From Phenylobacterium sp. (GTDB lineage Bacteria; Pseudomonadota; Alphaproteobacteria; Caulobacterales; Caulobacteraceae): DNA of 32,971 nt. Both the position numbers and the translations under genes were made by a program. The notes below the pieces were generated by a model. That model searched no databases. It saw nothing but the letters and a program-made list of their open reading frames with translations, and was not told where the DNA came from. Of this stretch, positions 1 through 9,380 are shown in pieces. The DNA is taken from assembly GCA_028290945.1 (NCBI GenBank), contig JAQGIV010000145.1, forward strand, positions 1 to 32,971, in the 5' to 3' direction. Within the stretch, counting starts at the first letter, position 1; the number at the start of each line of letters is the position of its first letter.

Positions 1-48
1 CAGGCCCTGGACGAGGCGGTGAACCGCGAGAAGCGCAAACGCCGCTAG
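1..48 (+). CDS. 3' end of an unidentified gene (partial)
   Basis: The first frame reads an open 15-codon tail ending in TAG at 46-48. The visible residues are QALDEAVNREKRKRR, a basic, probably helical C-terminus. The body of the gene lies left of the window, so no family can be named. The reading frame is a guess supported by the following 75-base gap before the next start and by codon use typical of the region. It could equally be a non-coding reading. Confidence 0.45.
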   Translation, partial: QALDEAVNREKRKRR

Positions 49-123
49 CCGCCTTGCCTCCGGACGCCTTGCGCGGGTAAGCGATGCCCTCACCGGCCGT
101 TTCGCTTCGAGGAGATCCTACGC

Positions 124-618
124 ATGCGCCACTTGGGTTTGACCCTCGCCGCGGCCGCCCTGGCCGCCGCCCTGGCCGGCTGCAACAAGACCGCGACCCC
201 GCCGCCGGCCGAGCAGGCCGCGCCCAGCCCGCCGCCCTCGGCGATGAGCGACGTGGACAAGCAAAAGGCGCTGGCGACGCTGCCCGCGCCCTACAACGCC
301 GCCGACCTCGCCAACGGCGAATCCAAGTTCGCGCTCTGCTCCACCTGCCACACCCTGGCCCAGGGCGGACCCAACATGACCGGGCCGAACCTGCACGGGG
401 TATTCGGGCGCAAGGCCGGCGTGACGCCGGGCTACACCTATTCCGACGTGCTGAAGGCCACAGGCTGGACATGGGACGCCGCGCGCATCGACACCTGGAT
501 CACCGACCCCAAGGTCGCCGTTCCCGGCACCAAGATGACCTTCGTCGGCCTCAAGGACCCCAAGGACCGCACCGACGTCATCGCCTACCTGATGATCGGC
601 ACGGGCTACAAACCCTAG
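124..618 (+). CDS. Class I cytochrome c (c2-like) lipoprotein
   Basis: This 164-residue protein is an electron-carrying cytochrome c expected to be lipid-anchored on the outer face of the inner membrane. Residues 1-20 form a hydrophobic signal ending in a lipobox LAGC with Cys21 as the lipidation site. A Pro/Ala-rich linker (26-40) follows. The single heme motif CSTCH sits at 73-77, followed by the GPNLHGVFGRKAG segment typical of cytochrome c2, and Met139 in the TKMTF segment is the likely sixth heme ligand. A GGAG ribosome site lies about 8 bases before the ATG. The gene is alone on its strand, so its redox partner is not visible. The family is clear; whether it serves respiration or a specific dehydrogenase is not. 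Confidence 0.9.
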   Translation: MRHLGLTLAAAALAAALAGCNKTATPPPAEQAAPSPPPSAMSDVDKQKALATLPAPYNAADLANGESKFALCSTCHTLAQGGPNMTGPNLHGVFGRKAGVTPGYTYSDVLKATGWTWDAARIDTWITDPKVAVPGTKMTFVGLKDPKDRTDVIAYLMIGTGYKP

Positions 619-819
619 ATCCAGTCGACGCCGGGTAGAGTAGGCCGCCGGTAGCTCAACCTTGACGGGTGCGCGCCGGACGCGCATCCTGGCGCTGTCG
701 CTCCGCCGAAGGTTCGCACCTCCTGCGCGTTGCGGCGCCTCGTCCGGCGTGTCCCCAACCCGCCGGTTCTGCGCTGAACGGATACGACGTCCCCCACGTC
801 CCTCCCGGCGCGCAGCCTT

Positions 820-852
820 CAGGCCTTCCCCGGCGACGGGGGAGGCCTGTTT
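820..852 (+). terminator. Hairpin with short T-run after the cytochrome gene
   Basis: A 12-base arm (820-831, CAGGCCTTCCCC) pairs with 838-849 across a 6-base loop, with one mismatch that becomes a G-U pair in RNA, and TTT follows. It lies in the convergent gap between the cytochrome and aldolase genes (619-876), about 200 bases past the cytochrome stop and 25 bases from the aldolase stop. The rest of that gap shows no gene I can support. Confidence 0.55.
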
Positions 853-876
853 CGTGACCGCTGGGCTGTGAAGTCC

Positions 877-1647
877 CTAGGCGTCGTAGCCCGGCCGCTC
901 GCGGTCGAGCTTGCGCAGGCAGCCCGGCCAGGCGAGCGCCCCGCCGATCCCGCGGCCGACCTGGTTGCGGACCTCGGCCTGGGCGGCGTCCGGGGCGATC
1001 AATATGCCCTCGGCCCCCCCGGAGAGGGCCTTCACCTGCATGGTGCAGGCGCGTTCCAGATAGTACATGCCGACCCAGCAGTTGGCGGCGCTGTCGCCGA
1101 CCGCCAGCGTGCCGTGATTGCGCAGCAGCATCAGGGTCTTGTCGCCGATGTCGGCCACCAGGCGCTCGCGCTCGTCGTGGTTGAGCGCGATACCTTCGTA
1201 GTCGTGGTAGGCGAGCCTGGGCAGGACGATCAGGGCGTGCTGCGAGAGCGGCATCAGGCCCTGGGCCTGCGCGGCCACCGCCACCCCGTCATCGGAGTGC
1301 AGGTGCATGACGTAGTGGGCGTCCTCGCGCGCGGCGTGGATGGCCGAGTGGATGGTGAAGCCCGCCGGATTGATGAAATAGGGCGTCTCCTGGAGGATGT
1401 TCCCCTCGAGGTCGATCTTCACCAGCGACGAGGCGGTCATCTCGTCGAACAGCATCCCGTACGGATTGATCAGGAAATGGTGCTCCGGCCCCGGGATGCG
1501 GGCCGAGATGTGGGTGTAGATGAGGTCGTCCCAACCGTGCAGGGCGACCAGCCGATAGAGCGCGGCGAGGTCCACGCGGGCCTGCCATTCCTCGGCGCTC
1601 ACCTTGCCCTTCAGCGATGCGACGCCGCCGACCGATCCGTCCGCCAT
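877..1647 (-). CDS. Class II aldolase/adducin family protein
   Basis: The 256-residue product belongs to the zinc-dependent class II aldolase/adducin family (fuculose- and ribulose-phosphate aldolase/epimerase fold). The HLH pair at 115-117 and His178 in the RNHGTLAVG segment are the expected zinc ligands, and residues 41-70 carry the family's N-terminal HISAR and NPYG motifs. The length is normal. The start is ATG with AGGAG about 8 bases upstream. No sugar-phosphate pathway genes lie alongside, and many members with this pattern in proteobacteria have no proven substrate, so an aldolase reaction is not assured. It faces the cytochrome gene tail to tail and is followed upstream by glpK on the same strand with a 64-base gap. 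Confidence 0.85.
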   Translation of the reverse strand: MADGSVGGVASLKGKVSAEEWQARVDLAALYRLVALHGWDDLIYTHISARIPGPEHHFLINPYGMLFDEMTASSLVKIDLEGNILQETPYFINPAGFTIHSAIHAAREDAHYVMHLHSDDGVAVAAQAQGLMPLSQHALIVLPRLAYHDYEGIALNHDERERLVADIGDKTLMLLRNHGTLAVGDSAANCWVGMYYLERACTMQVKALSGGAEGILIAPDAAQAEVRNQVGRGIGGALAWPGCLRKLDRERPGYDA

Positions 1648-1711
1648 GGGCCGTCTCCTGGTTTCTGACTGTTCCCCTATAGGGTCCTCTCAGGTGACGC
1701 GCCCGTCAAGT

Positions 1712-3205
<1,494 letters not shown>

Positions 3206-3262
3206 TCTTCTCCCCCGGATCAGCGATCTTGGCCCTGCGCCGAAGCGCGCGGCGAGGATTGT

Positions 3263-3310
3263 TTAAGCATGTTTTCATCGGGACCCAGCACATTCGGGCT
3301 CACCTGATTC
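3263..3310. promoter_or_regulatory. CtrA-like box and GANTC site between glpK and a DUF2336 gene
   Basis: TTAA-N7-TTCA at 3263-3277 differs by one base from the CtrA consensus TTAA-N7-TTAA. A CcrM-type GANTC site (GATTC) is at 3306-3310. The box is 70-84 bases before the DUF2336 start and 58-72 bases before the glpK start, so it could serve either. A single GANTC is expected often by chance; the pair is suggestive only. Confidence 0.35.
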
Positions 3311-3346
3311 TCCAGACGCCCCATTCGTTGCGCCCTAGGGGGGAGC

Positions 3347-4465
3347 GTGAACCTCGCCACCAACCGCGACAGCCTGCTGGACCTGGCCAAGAGCCGCTCG
3401 CCCGCCGACCGCGAGCGCCTGCTGCTGGGCATCGTCGAGCTGTGCGAGGCCGGCGGCGAGGGCGAGGCCATGGGCCAGCCCGAGATCCAGGCGCTGCTCA
3501 ATTCGATCTTCCTCAGCCTCGTCGTCGAGGCCGAGCGCGACATCCGCCAGCGGCTGGCCGGCAAGCTGGCCCATGCGGACTGGGCCCCGGCGGCGCTGAT
3601 CAATGTGCTGGCCCTCGACGAGATCGAGATCGCCCGGCCGATCATCGCCCAGAGCCCGGTGCTCAAGGACCACGACCTCGTGCGCCTGCTGGCCGAGGCC
3701 ACCATCGAGCACCAGATCGAGGTCGCCCGTCGCCCGCAGATCGGCGCCCCGGTGGTCGCCGCCATCCTCAAGCAGTCGGAGCCCGCCGTGCTGGCGGCCC
3801 TGGCCGGCAACGCCACGGCGGAGCTGTCGCAGGCCGACCTCGCCCGGCTGGTGGACAAGGCCCGCCAGGTCGCCGCCCTGCGCTCGCCGCTGTCGCGCCA
3901 CCCCGGGCTGACCGGCGAGCTCGCCCTGCAGCTCTATGTGTGGGTCGGCCAGGCGCTGCGCGCGGCGCTCACCGAACGCTTCCGGCTGGACCCGCAGATG
4001 ATCGAGGCGGCGCTCGCCCAGTCCGTCGCCGAGGCCCACGCCGGCGCGCCGGAGGGCCAGGGCCTGATCGTCGTCGCCCGCGACGAGGAGCGCGACGCCA
4101 TGGAGCGGCGGCTGATCGACAAGCTGCACGCCGCCGGCCAGTTGCGGCCCGGCTACCTGGTCCGGGCGCTGCGCGAAGGCCGGCTGTCGCTGTTCTGCAC
4201 CACGCTGGCCATGCTCGGCCGCTTCGAGGCCGACCACATCCGCCGCGCGGTGGATTCCGACCGGCCGGAACTGCTGGCCCTGGCCTGCGCCGCGGTCGGC
4301 ATCGACCGCAGCGTGTTCCCGACCATCCTGACCATGGTGCGCGAGCTGAACGGCGGGCGGCCCTCGGGCGGCGCGGAGAGCGCGCGGCGGGCCTCGGGCG
4401 CCTTCGGCCCGGTCACCCCGCAGGTGGCCGGCATCGCCTTCCGCCAGGCGGCCCTGTCGATTTGA
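3347..4465 (+). CDS. DUF2336 domain protein (first of two)
   Basis: The 372-residue protein is an all-helical soluble protein of the DUF2336 family, found mainly in alphaproteobacteria and without a settled function. Residues 1-220 show repeated helices of the pattern seen in HEAT-like folds, with segments such as [10 protein letters not shown] and [15 protein letters not shown] see no signal peptide, membrane segment or catalytic motif. It starts at GTG with a strong AGGGGGGAG upstream. NAD kinase follows after 32 bases, so the two are probably cotranscribed. A CtrA-like box and a GANTC site lie upstream. A second family member is encoded at 8054-9199, also next to signalling genes; this recurrence suggests a regulatory role, which is inference. 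Confidence 0.85.
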   Translation: MNLATNRDSLLDLAKSRSPADRERLLLGIVELCEAGGEGEAMGQPEIQALLNSIFLSLVVEAERDIRQRLAGKLAHADWAPAALINVLALDEIEIARPIIAQSPVLKDHDLVRLLAEATIEHQIEVARRPQIGAPVVAAILKQSEPAVLAALAGNATAELSQADLARLVDKARQVAALRSPLSRHPGLTGELALQLYVWVGQALRAALTERFRLDPQMIEAALAQSVAEAHAGAPEGQGLIVVARDEERDAMERRLIDKLHAAGQLRPGYLVRALREGRLSLFCTTLAMLGRFEADHIRRAVDSDRPELLALACAAVGIDRSVFPTILTMVRELNGGRPSGGAESARRASGAFGPVTPQVAGIAFRQAALSI

Positions 4466-4497
4466 CAACCGCCAGCCGGCGCCCGCTTCTCCAGGCG

Positions 4498-5280
4498 ATG
4501 TCCAAGGCCGAGCCCTTCGTCACCCGCGTCGCCTTCGTGGCCAGCGATCGGCCGGAAGCCCAGGAGGCCCGCGCGCGGCTGGCGGAGCGCTACGGCGACG
4601 CCCCGGAGGACGAGGCCCAGGTGGTGGTGGCGCTCGGCGGCGACGGCTTCATGCTGGAGACCCTGCACGGCCATCTGGCCGACGGCGCCGCGATCTACGG
4701 CATGAACCGCGGCTCGGTCGGCTTCCTGATGAACGAATATTCCGAGGACGACCTGCTGGAGCGGATCGACGCCGCCGAGCGGGCGGTCATCCATCCGCTG
4801 CGGATGCACGCCACCGACGCCGCGGGCCAGGTCCACGACGCCCTGGCCTTCAATGAAGTCTCCCTGCTGCGCCAGACCCGCCAGACCGCCAAGCTGCGCA
4901 TCTCCATCGACGGCAAGGTGCGGCTGGCCGAGCTGTTCTGCGACGGGGCGCTGGTGTCGACCCCGGCCGGCTCCACCGCCTACAACCTCTCCGCCCACGG
5001 CCCGATCATCCCGCTGGACGCCCGGGTCCTGGCGCTGACCCCGATCAGCGCCTTTCGGCCCCGCCGCTGGCGCGGTGCGCTCCTGCCCCATTCGTCGAAG
5101 GTCACCTTCGAGATCCTCGAGGCCGACAAGCGTCCGGTCAGCGCCGTGGCCGACAACTACGAGGTGCGCGACGTCGCGCAGGTCGACATCGCCGAGGACC
5201 GCGAGATCGGCCTGACCATGCTGTTCGACGCCGGCCGCAGCCTGGAAGAGCGCGTGCTGGCCGAGCAGTTCTCCGGCTGA
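4498..5280 (+). CDS. nadK: NAD kinase
   Basis: The 260-residue enzyme makes NADP from NAD and ATP (or polyphosphate). The GGDG motif is at 47-50, the NEVSLLR segment begins at 119, and the second conserved stretch [17 protein letters not shown] is at 154-170. The length matches short alphaproteobacterial NadK. The frame is open far upstream, but the ATG at 4498 gives the expected N-terminus and sits 32 bases after the DUF2336 stop; its ribosome site is weak, so translation may depend on the upstream gene. It is essential in most bacteria. A 106-base gap with a small hairpin (5315-5327) separates it from the Hpt gene. Confidence 0.95.
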   Translation: MSKAEPFVTRVAFVASDRPEAQEARARLAERYGDAPEDEAQVVVALGGDGFMLETLHGHLADGAAIYGMNRGSVGFLMNEYSEDDLLERIDAAERAVIHPLRMHATDAAGQVHDALAFNEVSLLRQTRQTAKLRISIDGKVRLAELFCDGALVSTPAGSTAYNLSAHGPIIPLDARVLALTPISAFRPRRWRGALLPHSSKVTFEILEADKRPVSAVADNYEVRDVAQVDIAEDREIGLTMLFDAGRSLEERVLAEQFSG

Positions 5281-5386
5281 CGGCGCTCACCGTCCTCGGA
5301 AAACCCTCTGGAAACCGCACGTTGCGGCTCACCGCTTATTAACGGGTTGCAGCTACCAATCCTCTCGAAGAATAGAGGGGCCTTCC

Positions 5387-5872
5387 GTGAGCCAGCAGAA
5401 TCCGAGCCAGGTGATCCCCGCGCCGACCCAGTTGCGCCTCAAGGTGGGCGTGGGCCGGATGGGCTCCATCGACGCCGCCGCCATCGCCAAGGCGGAAGCC
5501 GCCCTGAAGAGCCTGTCCGGCAATTTCGGCCAGTGGCTGCAGGACGAGATCACCAAGCTCGAGGCCGCCCGCCAGCAGGTGAAGGTCGCCGGCGCCACGG
5601 CCGAGACCATGGAGAACCTCTATCTCCGGGCGCACGACCTGAAGGGCCTGGGCACCACCTACGGCTACCAACTGATCACCCGCATCGCGGCCTCGCTCTG
5701 CCGGCTGATCGACGACAAGGACAAGCGCCCGACCGCCCCCATGGGCCTGGTCGACGCCCACATCGACGCCATCAAGGCCGCGGTCCGCGAGGACATGAAG
5801 GCCGATGACCACCCCCTCGGCCGCGCGCTGATCGGCGAGCTGGAGCGGCGGGTCAAGGAAGCCGGCTGCTAG
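5387..5872 (+). CDS. Stand-alone histidine phosphotransfer (Hpt) protein
   Basis: This 161-residue cytoplasmic protein has one Hpt four-helix domain, residues about 70-155. The phospho-accepting histidine is His83 in the AHDLKGLGTTYGY motif. The first 30 residues are a flexible leader. It would relay phosphate between a hybrid kinase receiver and a response regulator. Start is GTG with AGAGGGG 6 bases upstream. It lacks a kinase or ATP-binding domain. Hybrid kinases with receivers in this window (21777-24212) are possible partners but are not adjacent. In Caulobacter the Hpt protein ShpA links ShkA to TacA; whether this is its orthologue cannot be told from sequence alone. It ends 16 bases from the convergent Nudix gene. 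Confidence 0.85.
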   Translation: MSQQNPSQVIPAPTQLRLKVGVGRMGSIDAAAIAKAEAALKSLSGNFGQWLQDEITKLEAARQQVKVAGATAETMENLYLRAHDLKGLGTTYGYQLITRIAASLCRLIDDKDKRPTAPMGLVDAHIDAIKAAVREDMKADDHPLGRALIGELERRVKEAGC

Positions 5873-5888
5873 TCAGCCAACTCCGCCG

Positions 5889-6686
5889 CTACATCACCGT
5901 CTCGAGGTCCTCCTCCACCGCGCCGTAGCCGGCGTCCGGCGGCAGGACCAGCACGCGCCCGTGCGGGCGCTGCTGGATCTGCGGCTGCACGGTCACCAGC
6001 CGGCGCGCCGCCGCGCGGGCCACGGCGTCCGCCGCATCGGCCCCTTCGGCCAGCAGCTTCAGGTTCATCCGCGTCGGGAAGATCACCTTGCGCTCGCCGG
6101 CCTCGGCCAGCCGCAGCGCCTCCGCAGGCGCGATCCACTCGGCGTCCACCGTCTCGCGGCCGTCGCAGGCGGCCAGCTGGTCGTCCGGCGCCTTGACCAC
6201 ATAGAACCAGGTGTCGAACCGCTTGGGCGTCAGCGGCGGGGTGATCCAGCGGGCGAAGGTGGTCAGCATGGCGAGGTCGAGCCGCGCCTGCAGCCCCCTC
6301 ACGACGTCCAGAAAATGCGTGGTCCCGGCGTCCACCGCCTGGCGCACCGCCATGGGACAGGCCTCGCCGCCGATCGGTTCGCCGTTCCGCCGCTTGGCCA
6401 GCAGGATGCCGGCCTCCTCGAACACCTCGCGGATGGCGGCGATGCGCAGGCCCCGCTGTTCGGCGTCGTAGTCGTCCCAGCCCAGCACATGCCCGGCCCA
6501 GGCCGGGTCGTGGTCGCCGGCGTGGCTCTTGCCGCCAGGAAACACCAGCGCGCCGGAGGCGAAATCGATCTGGTGGTGGCGCTTGACCATCAGCACCTCG
6601 AAGCCGGGCTGGTCGCGCAGCAGCAGGATGGTGGCGGCGGGCCTGATCTCAGGATGGGTCTGGGGCGAGGGGCGGACGTCGGTCAT
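5889..6686 (-). CDS. Nudix hydrolase with an expanded Nudix box (NUDT19-like)
   Basis: The 265-residue protein is a Nudix hydrolase. FPGGK at 49-53 and REVFEEAG at 86-93 are the two halves of the Nudix box. In canonical enzymes they are about 14 residues apart; here an extra 20 residues or so are inserted, as in the NUDT19 group, some members of which hydrolyse CoA and acyl-CoA. The order and spacing are clear; a CoA-hydrolase activity is inferred from the group. The ATG has only a weak ribosome site. It is convergent with the Hpt gene and divergent from the HWE kinase. Confidence 0.85.
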   Translation of the reverse strand: MTDVRPSPQTHPEIRPAATILLLRDQPGFEVLMVKRHHQIDFASGALVFPGGKSHAGDHDPAWAGHVLGWDDYDAEQRGLRIAAIREVFEEAGILLAKRRNGEPIGGEACPMAVRQAVDAGTTHFLDVVRGLQARLDLAMLTTFARWITPPLTPKRFDTWFYVVKAPDDQLAACDGRETVDAEWIAPAEALRLAEAGERKVIFPTRMNLKLLAEGADAADAVARAAARRLVTVQPQIQQRPHGRVLVLPPDAGYGAVEEDLETVM

Positions 6687-6821
6687 GCCGCCAGCTTGGA
6701 GCGTGGGCCCCGCGCCGGCAAGCGCCGGGGATTTCGCGGTTTTCCGGTAGCCGAACGATCGCCCCGTGCGTTACGACCTCTGCGGCCGGATCTCGGGGGA
6801 GTCCGCGCCTGAGGATGTTGC

Positions 6822-7904
6822 ATGTCCGAACGCGCCGAGACCGCCCCCAAGCCGCCCGCCGGGCGTCCCCTTGAGGCCCGGGTCGTCGAGCTCTGCGCCG
6901 CCCAGGAGGAATTCTTTGGCCGCGAGCTCTGGTACCGCGACCTGCTGAACGCCCTGCCGGCGGCGGTCTACACCACCGACGCCGAGGGCCGGATCACCTT
7001 CTACAACGAAGCCGCCGTGGACTTCGCCGGCCGGCGCCCGGCCGTGGGCGAGATGTGGTGCGTCACCTGGAAGCTGTTCCACCTCGACGGCTCGCCCCTG
7101 CCGCACGACGAATGCCCCATGGCCGTCTCGCTGCGCGAAGGCCGCCCGATCCGCGGCGCCGAAGCCGTCGCCGAGCGGCCGGACGGCAGCCGCGTGGTGT
7201 TCACGCCCTATCCGACCCCGATCCGCGACGAGGCCGGCGCGGTGATCGGCGCGGTCAACATGCTGGTCGACATCACCGAGCGCAAAGAGGCCGAGGCGCG
7301 CCAGGAGCTGCTCGCCAACGAGGTCAACCACCGGGCCAACAACCTGCTCTCGGTGGTGCAGTCCATCGTGCGCCTGACCCGCTGCGAGGACGTCGACAGC
7401 CTGCGCGAAGCGATCGGCGGCCGCATCCAGGCGCTGGCCCGCGCCCACAGCCTGCTCGCCAAGACCCGCTGGCTGGGCGCCGACCTGCAGCACCTCGTCA
7501 GCGAGGAACTGGCCCCCTACATGGGCGAGGAGGCCCGCGCCTGGGTCAGCGGCACCATACTGCCGCTCAGGCCCGCCGCGGCGCAGTCCACCGCCCTGAT
7601 CATCCACGAGCTGGTCACCAATGCGGTGAAGTACGGCGCCCTCTCCAACGAAGAGGGCCGGGTGCACATCGACTGGCGGCGCGGCAAGGGCGACATCACC
7701 ATCCGCTGGCGCGAGGACGGCGGCCCTCCGACCCAGCGTCCGACAACCCGCGGCGTCGGCTCGACCGTCATCGAGCGCGCGGCCGCCCAGCTCGACGGCG
7801 CGGTGATCTACCACTGGCCGACCACCGGCCTGGTCTTCGAGTTCCGCGCGCCCACCGACTCCATGGTCCTCACCGAGACCGACGGCACCGTCCGCCCGAG
7901 CTAG
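6822..7904 (+). CDS. PAS-domain HWE-family sensor histidine kinase
   Basis: This 360-residue soluble kinase has a PAS sensor domain at about 38-152, ending in the usual DITERKEAEA linker, then an HWE-type kinase core. The phosphorylated histidine is His170 in NEVNHRANNLL, the HELVTNAVKYGALS box is at 262-275, and the WRE that completes the family signature is at 296-298. HWE kinases are typical of alphaproteobacteria and often control general stress or light responses, usually through a single-domain regulator or PhyR; no such partner is adjacent. No membrane segment is seen, so it senses a cytoplasmic cue. GAGG lies before the ATG. Confidence 0.9.
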   Translation: MSERAETAPKPPAGRPLEARVVELCAAQEEFFGRELWYRDLLNALPAAVYTTDAEGRITFYNEAAVDFAGRRPAVGEMWCVTWKLFHLDGSPLPHDECPMAVSLREGRPIRGAEAVAERPDGSRVVFTPYPTPIRDEAGAVIGAVNMLVDITERKEAEARQELLANEVNHRANNLLSVVQSIVRLTRCEDVDSLREAIGGRIQALARAHSLLAKTRWLGADLQHLVSEELAPYMGEEARAWVSGTILPLRPAAAQSTALIIHELVTNAVKYGALSNEEGRVHIDWRRGKGDITIRWREDGGPPTQRPTTRGVGSTVIERAAAQLDGAVIYHWPTTGLVFEFRAPTDSMVLTETDGTVRPS

Positions 7905-7965
7905 CACGGGCGACGGAGCGGTCTCCCGGCAGCGCCGCACCCGCGCGAAGCGCAGCAATTTCCCG

Positions 7966-8017
7966 ACCACGGATTTCACGGACAGCACCCATCCGTGAAA
8001 TCCGTGAAATCCGTGGT
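7966..8017. repeat. Perfect 17-base inverted repeat with tandem 9-mers
   Basis: 7966-7982 (ACCACGGATTTCACGGA) and 8001-8017 are perfect inverted copies around an 18-base spacer. The right side contains consecutive 9-base units (TCCGTGAAA) from 7992, so the left arm can pair in two registers. It lies between convergent genes, the HWE kinase and the second DUF2336 gene, and could act as a two-way terminator, or be a dispersed intergenic repeat. Confidence 0.75.
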
Positions 8018-8053
8018 TCTCTTGTCTTGAAAGCGGTCTCTGACCGCCGAGGC

Positions 8054-9199
8054 TCAGGCCGTTTCGGCCAGGTCCTCGTCGTGCAGGACCTTGGAGACCT
8101 CGTCCATCTTGTCGATCAGGTAGTCCACGTCCTCGCGGGCCGCCGGCTGGGCGGCGGTGAGGAAGCGCTGCAGCATCTTCTGCTGGAACCGCTCGCGGTC
8201 GCGGGCGCCGCCGTCGAACTCCATGGAGTGGTAGGTGTCCACCGCCGCCCGGAAGGCCCCGAACAGCCGCGCCGGCAGCCCGGCCCGCTCATAGATGGCC
8301 TTCAGGCCCAGCGGCCCGGCGTCGTGGATCATCAGCCAGGTGCGATGGTGCGGCACGCCGGCCAGCTCCGCCACGCCCCATTCGAAGAAGGTCATGTGCC
8401 CCTGAGCCAGCGCCCGCAGCAGCAGGGAGGCGGTCAGCCGCTTGCCGGCCGCCAGGTGGGCCACGAAACCCTTCACGTCGGCGGTGCGGCCGGCCTGGTC
8501 GACCAGGTCCACCGTGGCCCGCTCGGTGGCCCCGAACGCCAGCTCCAGGGCGATCTCCGGGGCGATGGCGTGGGTCTGGATCAGGTGCTCGCGGACCTGT
8601 TCGCCGACCAGCGCCACCAGCCGCTCGCTGATCGCCAGCGGCAGGGTGGTGCGGTAGGCCACCGCGGTCAGCACCCGCTCGCTCTCCTCGAAGCGGTCGA
8701 CGATCCGCTGCAGGGCGGCCTCGCCGAAGTCGGCCTGGTCGTTGGCGCAGGCCGAGGCCACCGCCTTCTCCGAGCCGTGGCGGGCCAGCGCGTCGGTGAC
8801 GGCGCGCGCCAAGGTCGGGCGCCTGGCGATGGCCAGCTGCCGCACCGGGCCGCCCAGGCGGACGATGTCGGAGAGGTCGTCGTCGGTGAACGCCGGCGAG
8901 GCCGACAGCACCGGCAGGCAGACGCTCTCCACGTCGCGGGCCAGCTTCAGGGCCACGTCGCGCGGCAGCAGGGGCGAGGATTTCAAGGTGACGGCCAGCG
9001 CCCGGCGGACCAGCTCGGCGGCGTCGGCGGCCATGACGCGGATGACCTCGGCGGCCATCTCGCGGTCTTCGTCGGTCAGCGGCGCGCGCGCGATGGTCTG
9101 GCAGAGCTTCTGCGCCGCAGCCGCCCGGTCGTCAGCGCTCGCGCCCTTGACCAGCGTACGGATGTCCTCGTCCGTCAACGCCGCGCGCGTCGTCGCCAT
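8054..9199 (-). CDS. DUF2336 domain protein (second of two)
   Basis: The 381-residue product is a helical, soluble DUF2336 protein related to the one at 3347. Segments such as RRPTLARAVTDALARHG and LVALVGEQVREHLIQTH parallel [15 protein letters not shown] and [15 protein letters not shown] of the first copy. No membrane or enzyme motif is visible. The frame is open further upstream to 9436, but that extension crosses the promoter region; ATG at 9199 (MATTRAALTDED) is the natural start. It is transcribed divergently from the degenerate hybrid kinase, with four GANTC sites and a CtrA-like box between them. Function is unknown; cell-cycle or signalling involvement is inferred from context. Confidence 0.85.
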   Translation of the reverse strand: MATTRAALTDEDIRTLVKGASADDRAAAAQKLCQTIARAPLTDEDREMAAEVIRVMAADAAELVRRALAVTLKSSPLLPRDVALKLARDVESVCLPVLSASPAFTDDDLSDIVRLGGPVRQLAIARRPTLARAVTDALARHGSEKAVASACANDQADFGEAALQRIVDRFEESERVLTAVAYRTTLPLAISERLVALVGEQVREHLIQTHAIAPEIALELAFGATERATVDLVDQAGRTADVKGFVAHLAAGKRLTASLLLRALAQGHMTFFEWGVAELAGVPHHRTWLMIHDAGPLGLKAIYERAGLPARLFGAFRAAVDTYHSMEFDGGARDRERFQQKMLQRFLTAAQPAAREDVDYLIDKMDEVSKVLHDEDLAETA

Positions 9200-9228
9200 G
9201 GCTAAGCGAAAGCCCCCGTCCCCAGCTC

Positions 9229-9259
9229 GAATCCCTAAGGATTCAGAGTCCCACGAGTC
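9229..9259. promoter_or_regulatory. Cluster of four GANTC (CcrM) sites
   Basis: GANTC occurs at 9229-9233 (GAATC), 9240-9244 (GATTC), 9246-9250 (GAGTC) and 9255-9259 (GAGTC). In a genome this GC-rich one such site is expected roughly every 350-400 bases, so four in 31 bases is far above expectation. In Caulobacterales the CcrM methylation state of these sites in promoters gates GcrA-dependent transcription. The cluster starts 30 bases upstream of the DUF2336 start codon. Confidence 0.7.
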
Positions 9260-9278
9260 TGAGATTGCGCCGTCATGC

Positions 9279-9313
9279 TTAACGAGAGCTTGACGGTGAA
9301 GCTGTGGATTAAC
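9279..9313 (+). promoter_or_regulatory. CtrA-like box overlapping a TTGACG promoter element
   Basis: TTAA-N7-TTGA at 9279-9293 is one base from the CtrA consensus. Its right half overlaps TTGACG at 9290-9295, a good -35 for the main Caulobacter sigma factor, and GGATTAAC at 9306-9313 is a partial -10 after a 10-base spacer, within the 10-14 spacing of that consensus. Orientation points to the hybrid kinase, with a leader of 60-115 bases depending on its start. Confidence 0.45.
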
Positions 9314-9380
9314 GATTTCTCCTAACGCCCCGCCAACGCCTGGGGGCGCAGCCTCGGCGCGAACAACGCGAGGCCACCCG

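Noticed and set aside
619..876. Small open frames on both strands after the cytochrome gene
   Set aside because: Arg/Pro-rich translations without ribosome sites or recognisable motifs; the gap holds a hairpin only.
3229..4497. Upstream extension of the NAD kinase frame
   Set aside because: It is an out-of-frame reading of the DUF2336 gene; ATG at 4498 gives the proper NadK N-terminus.
5298..5323. GGAAA-N17-CGTT resembling an EcfG promoter before the Hpt gene
   Set aside because: The -35 lacks the key C and the site overlaps a small hairpin (5315-5327); weaker than the hemerythrin site.
5341..5352. TTAAC half-site upstream of the Hpt gene
   Set aside because: No second TTAA half at 7-base spacing, so not scored as a CtrA box.
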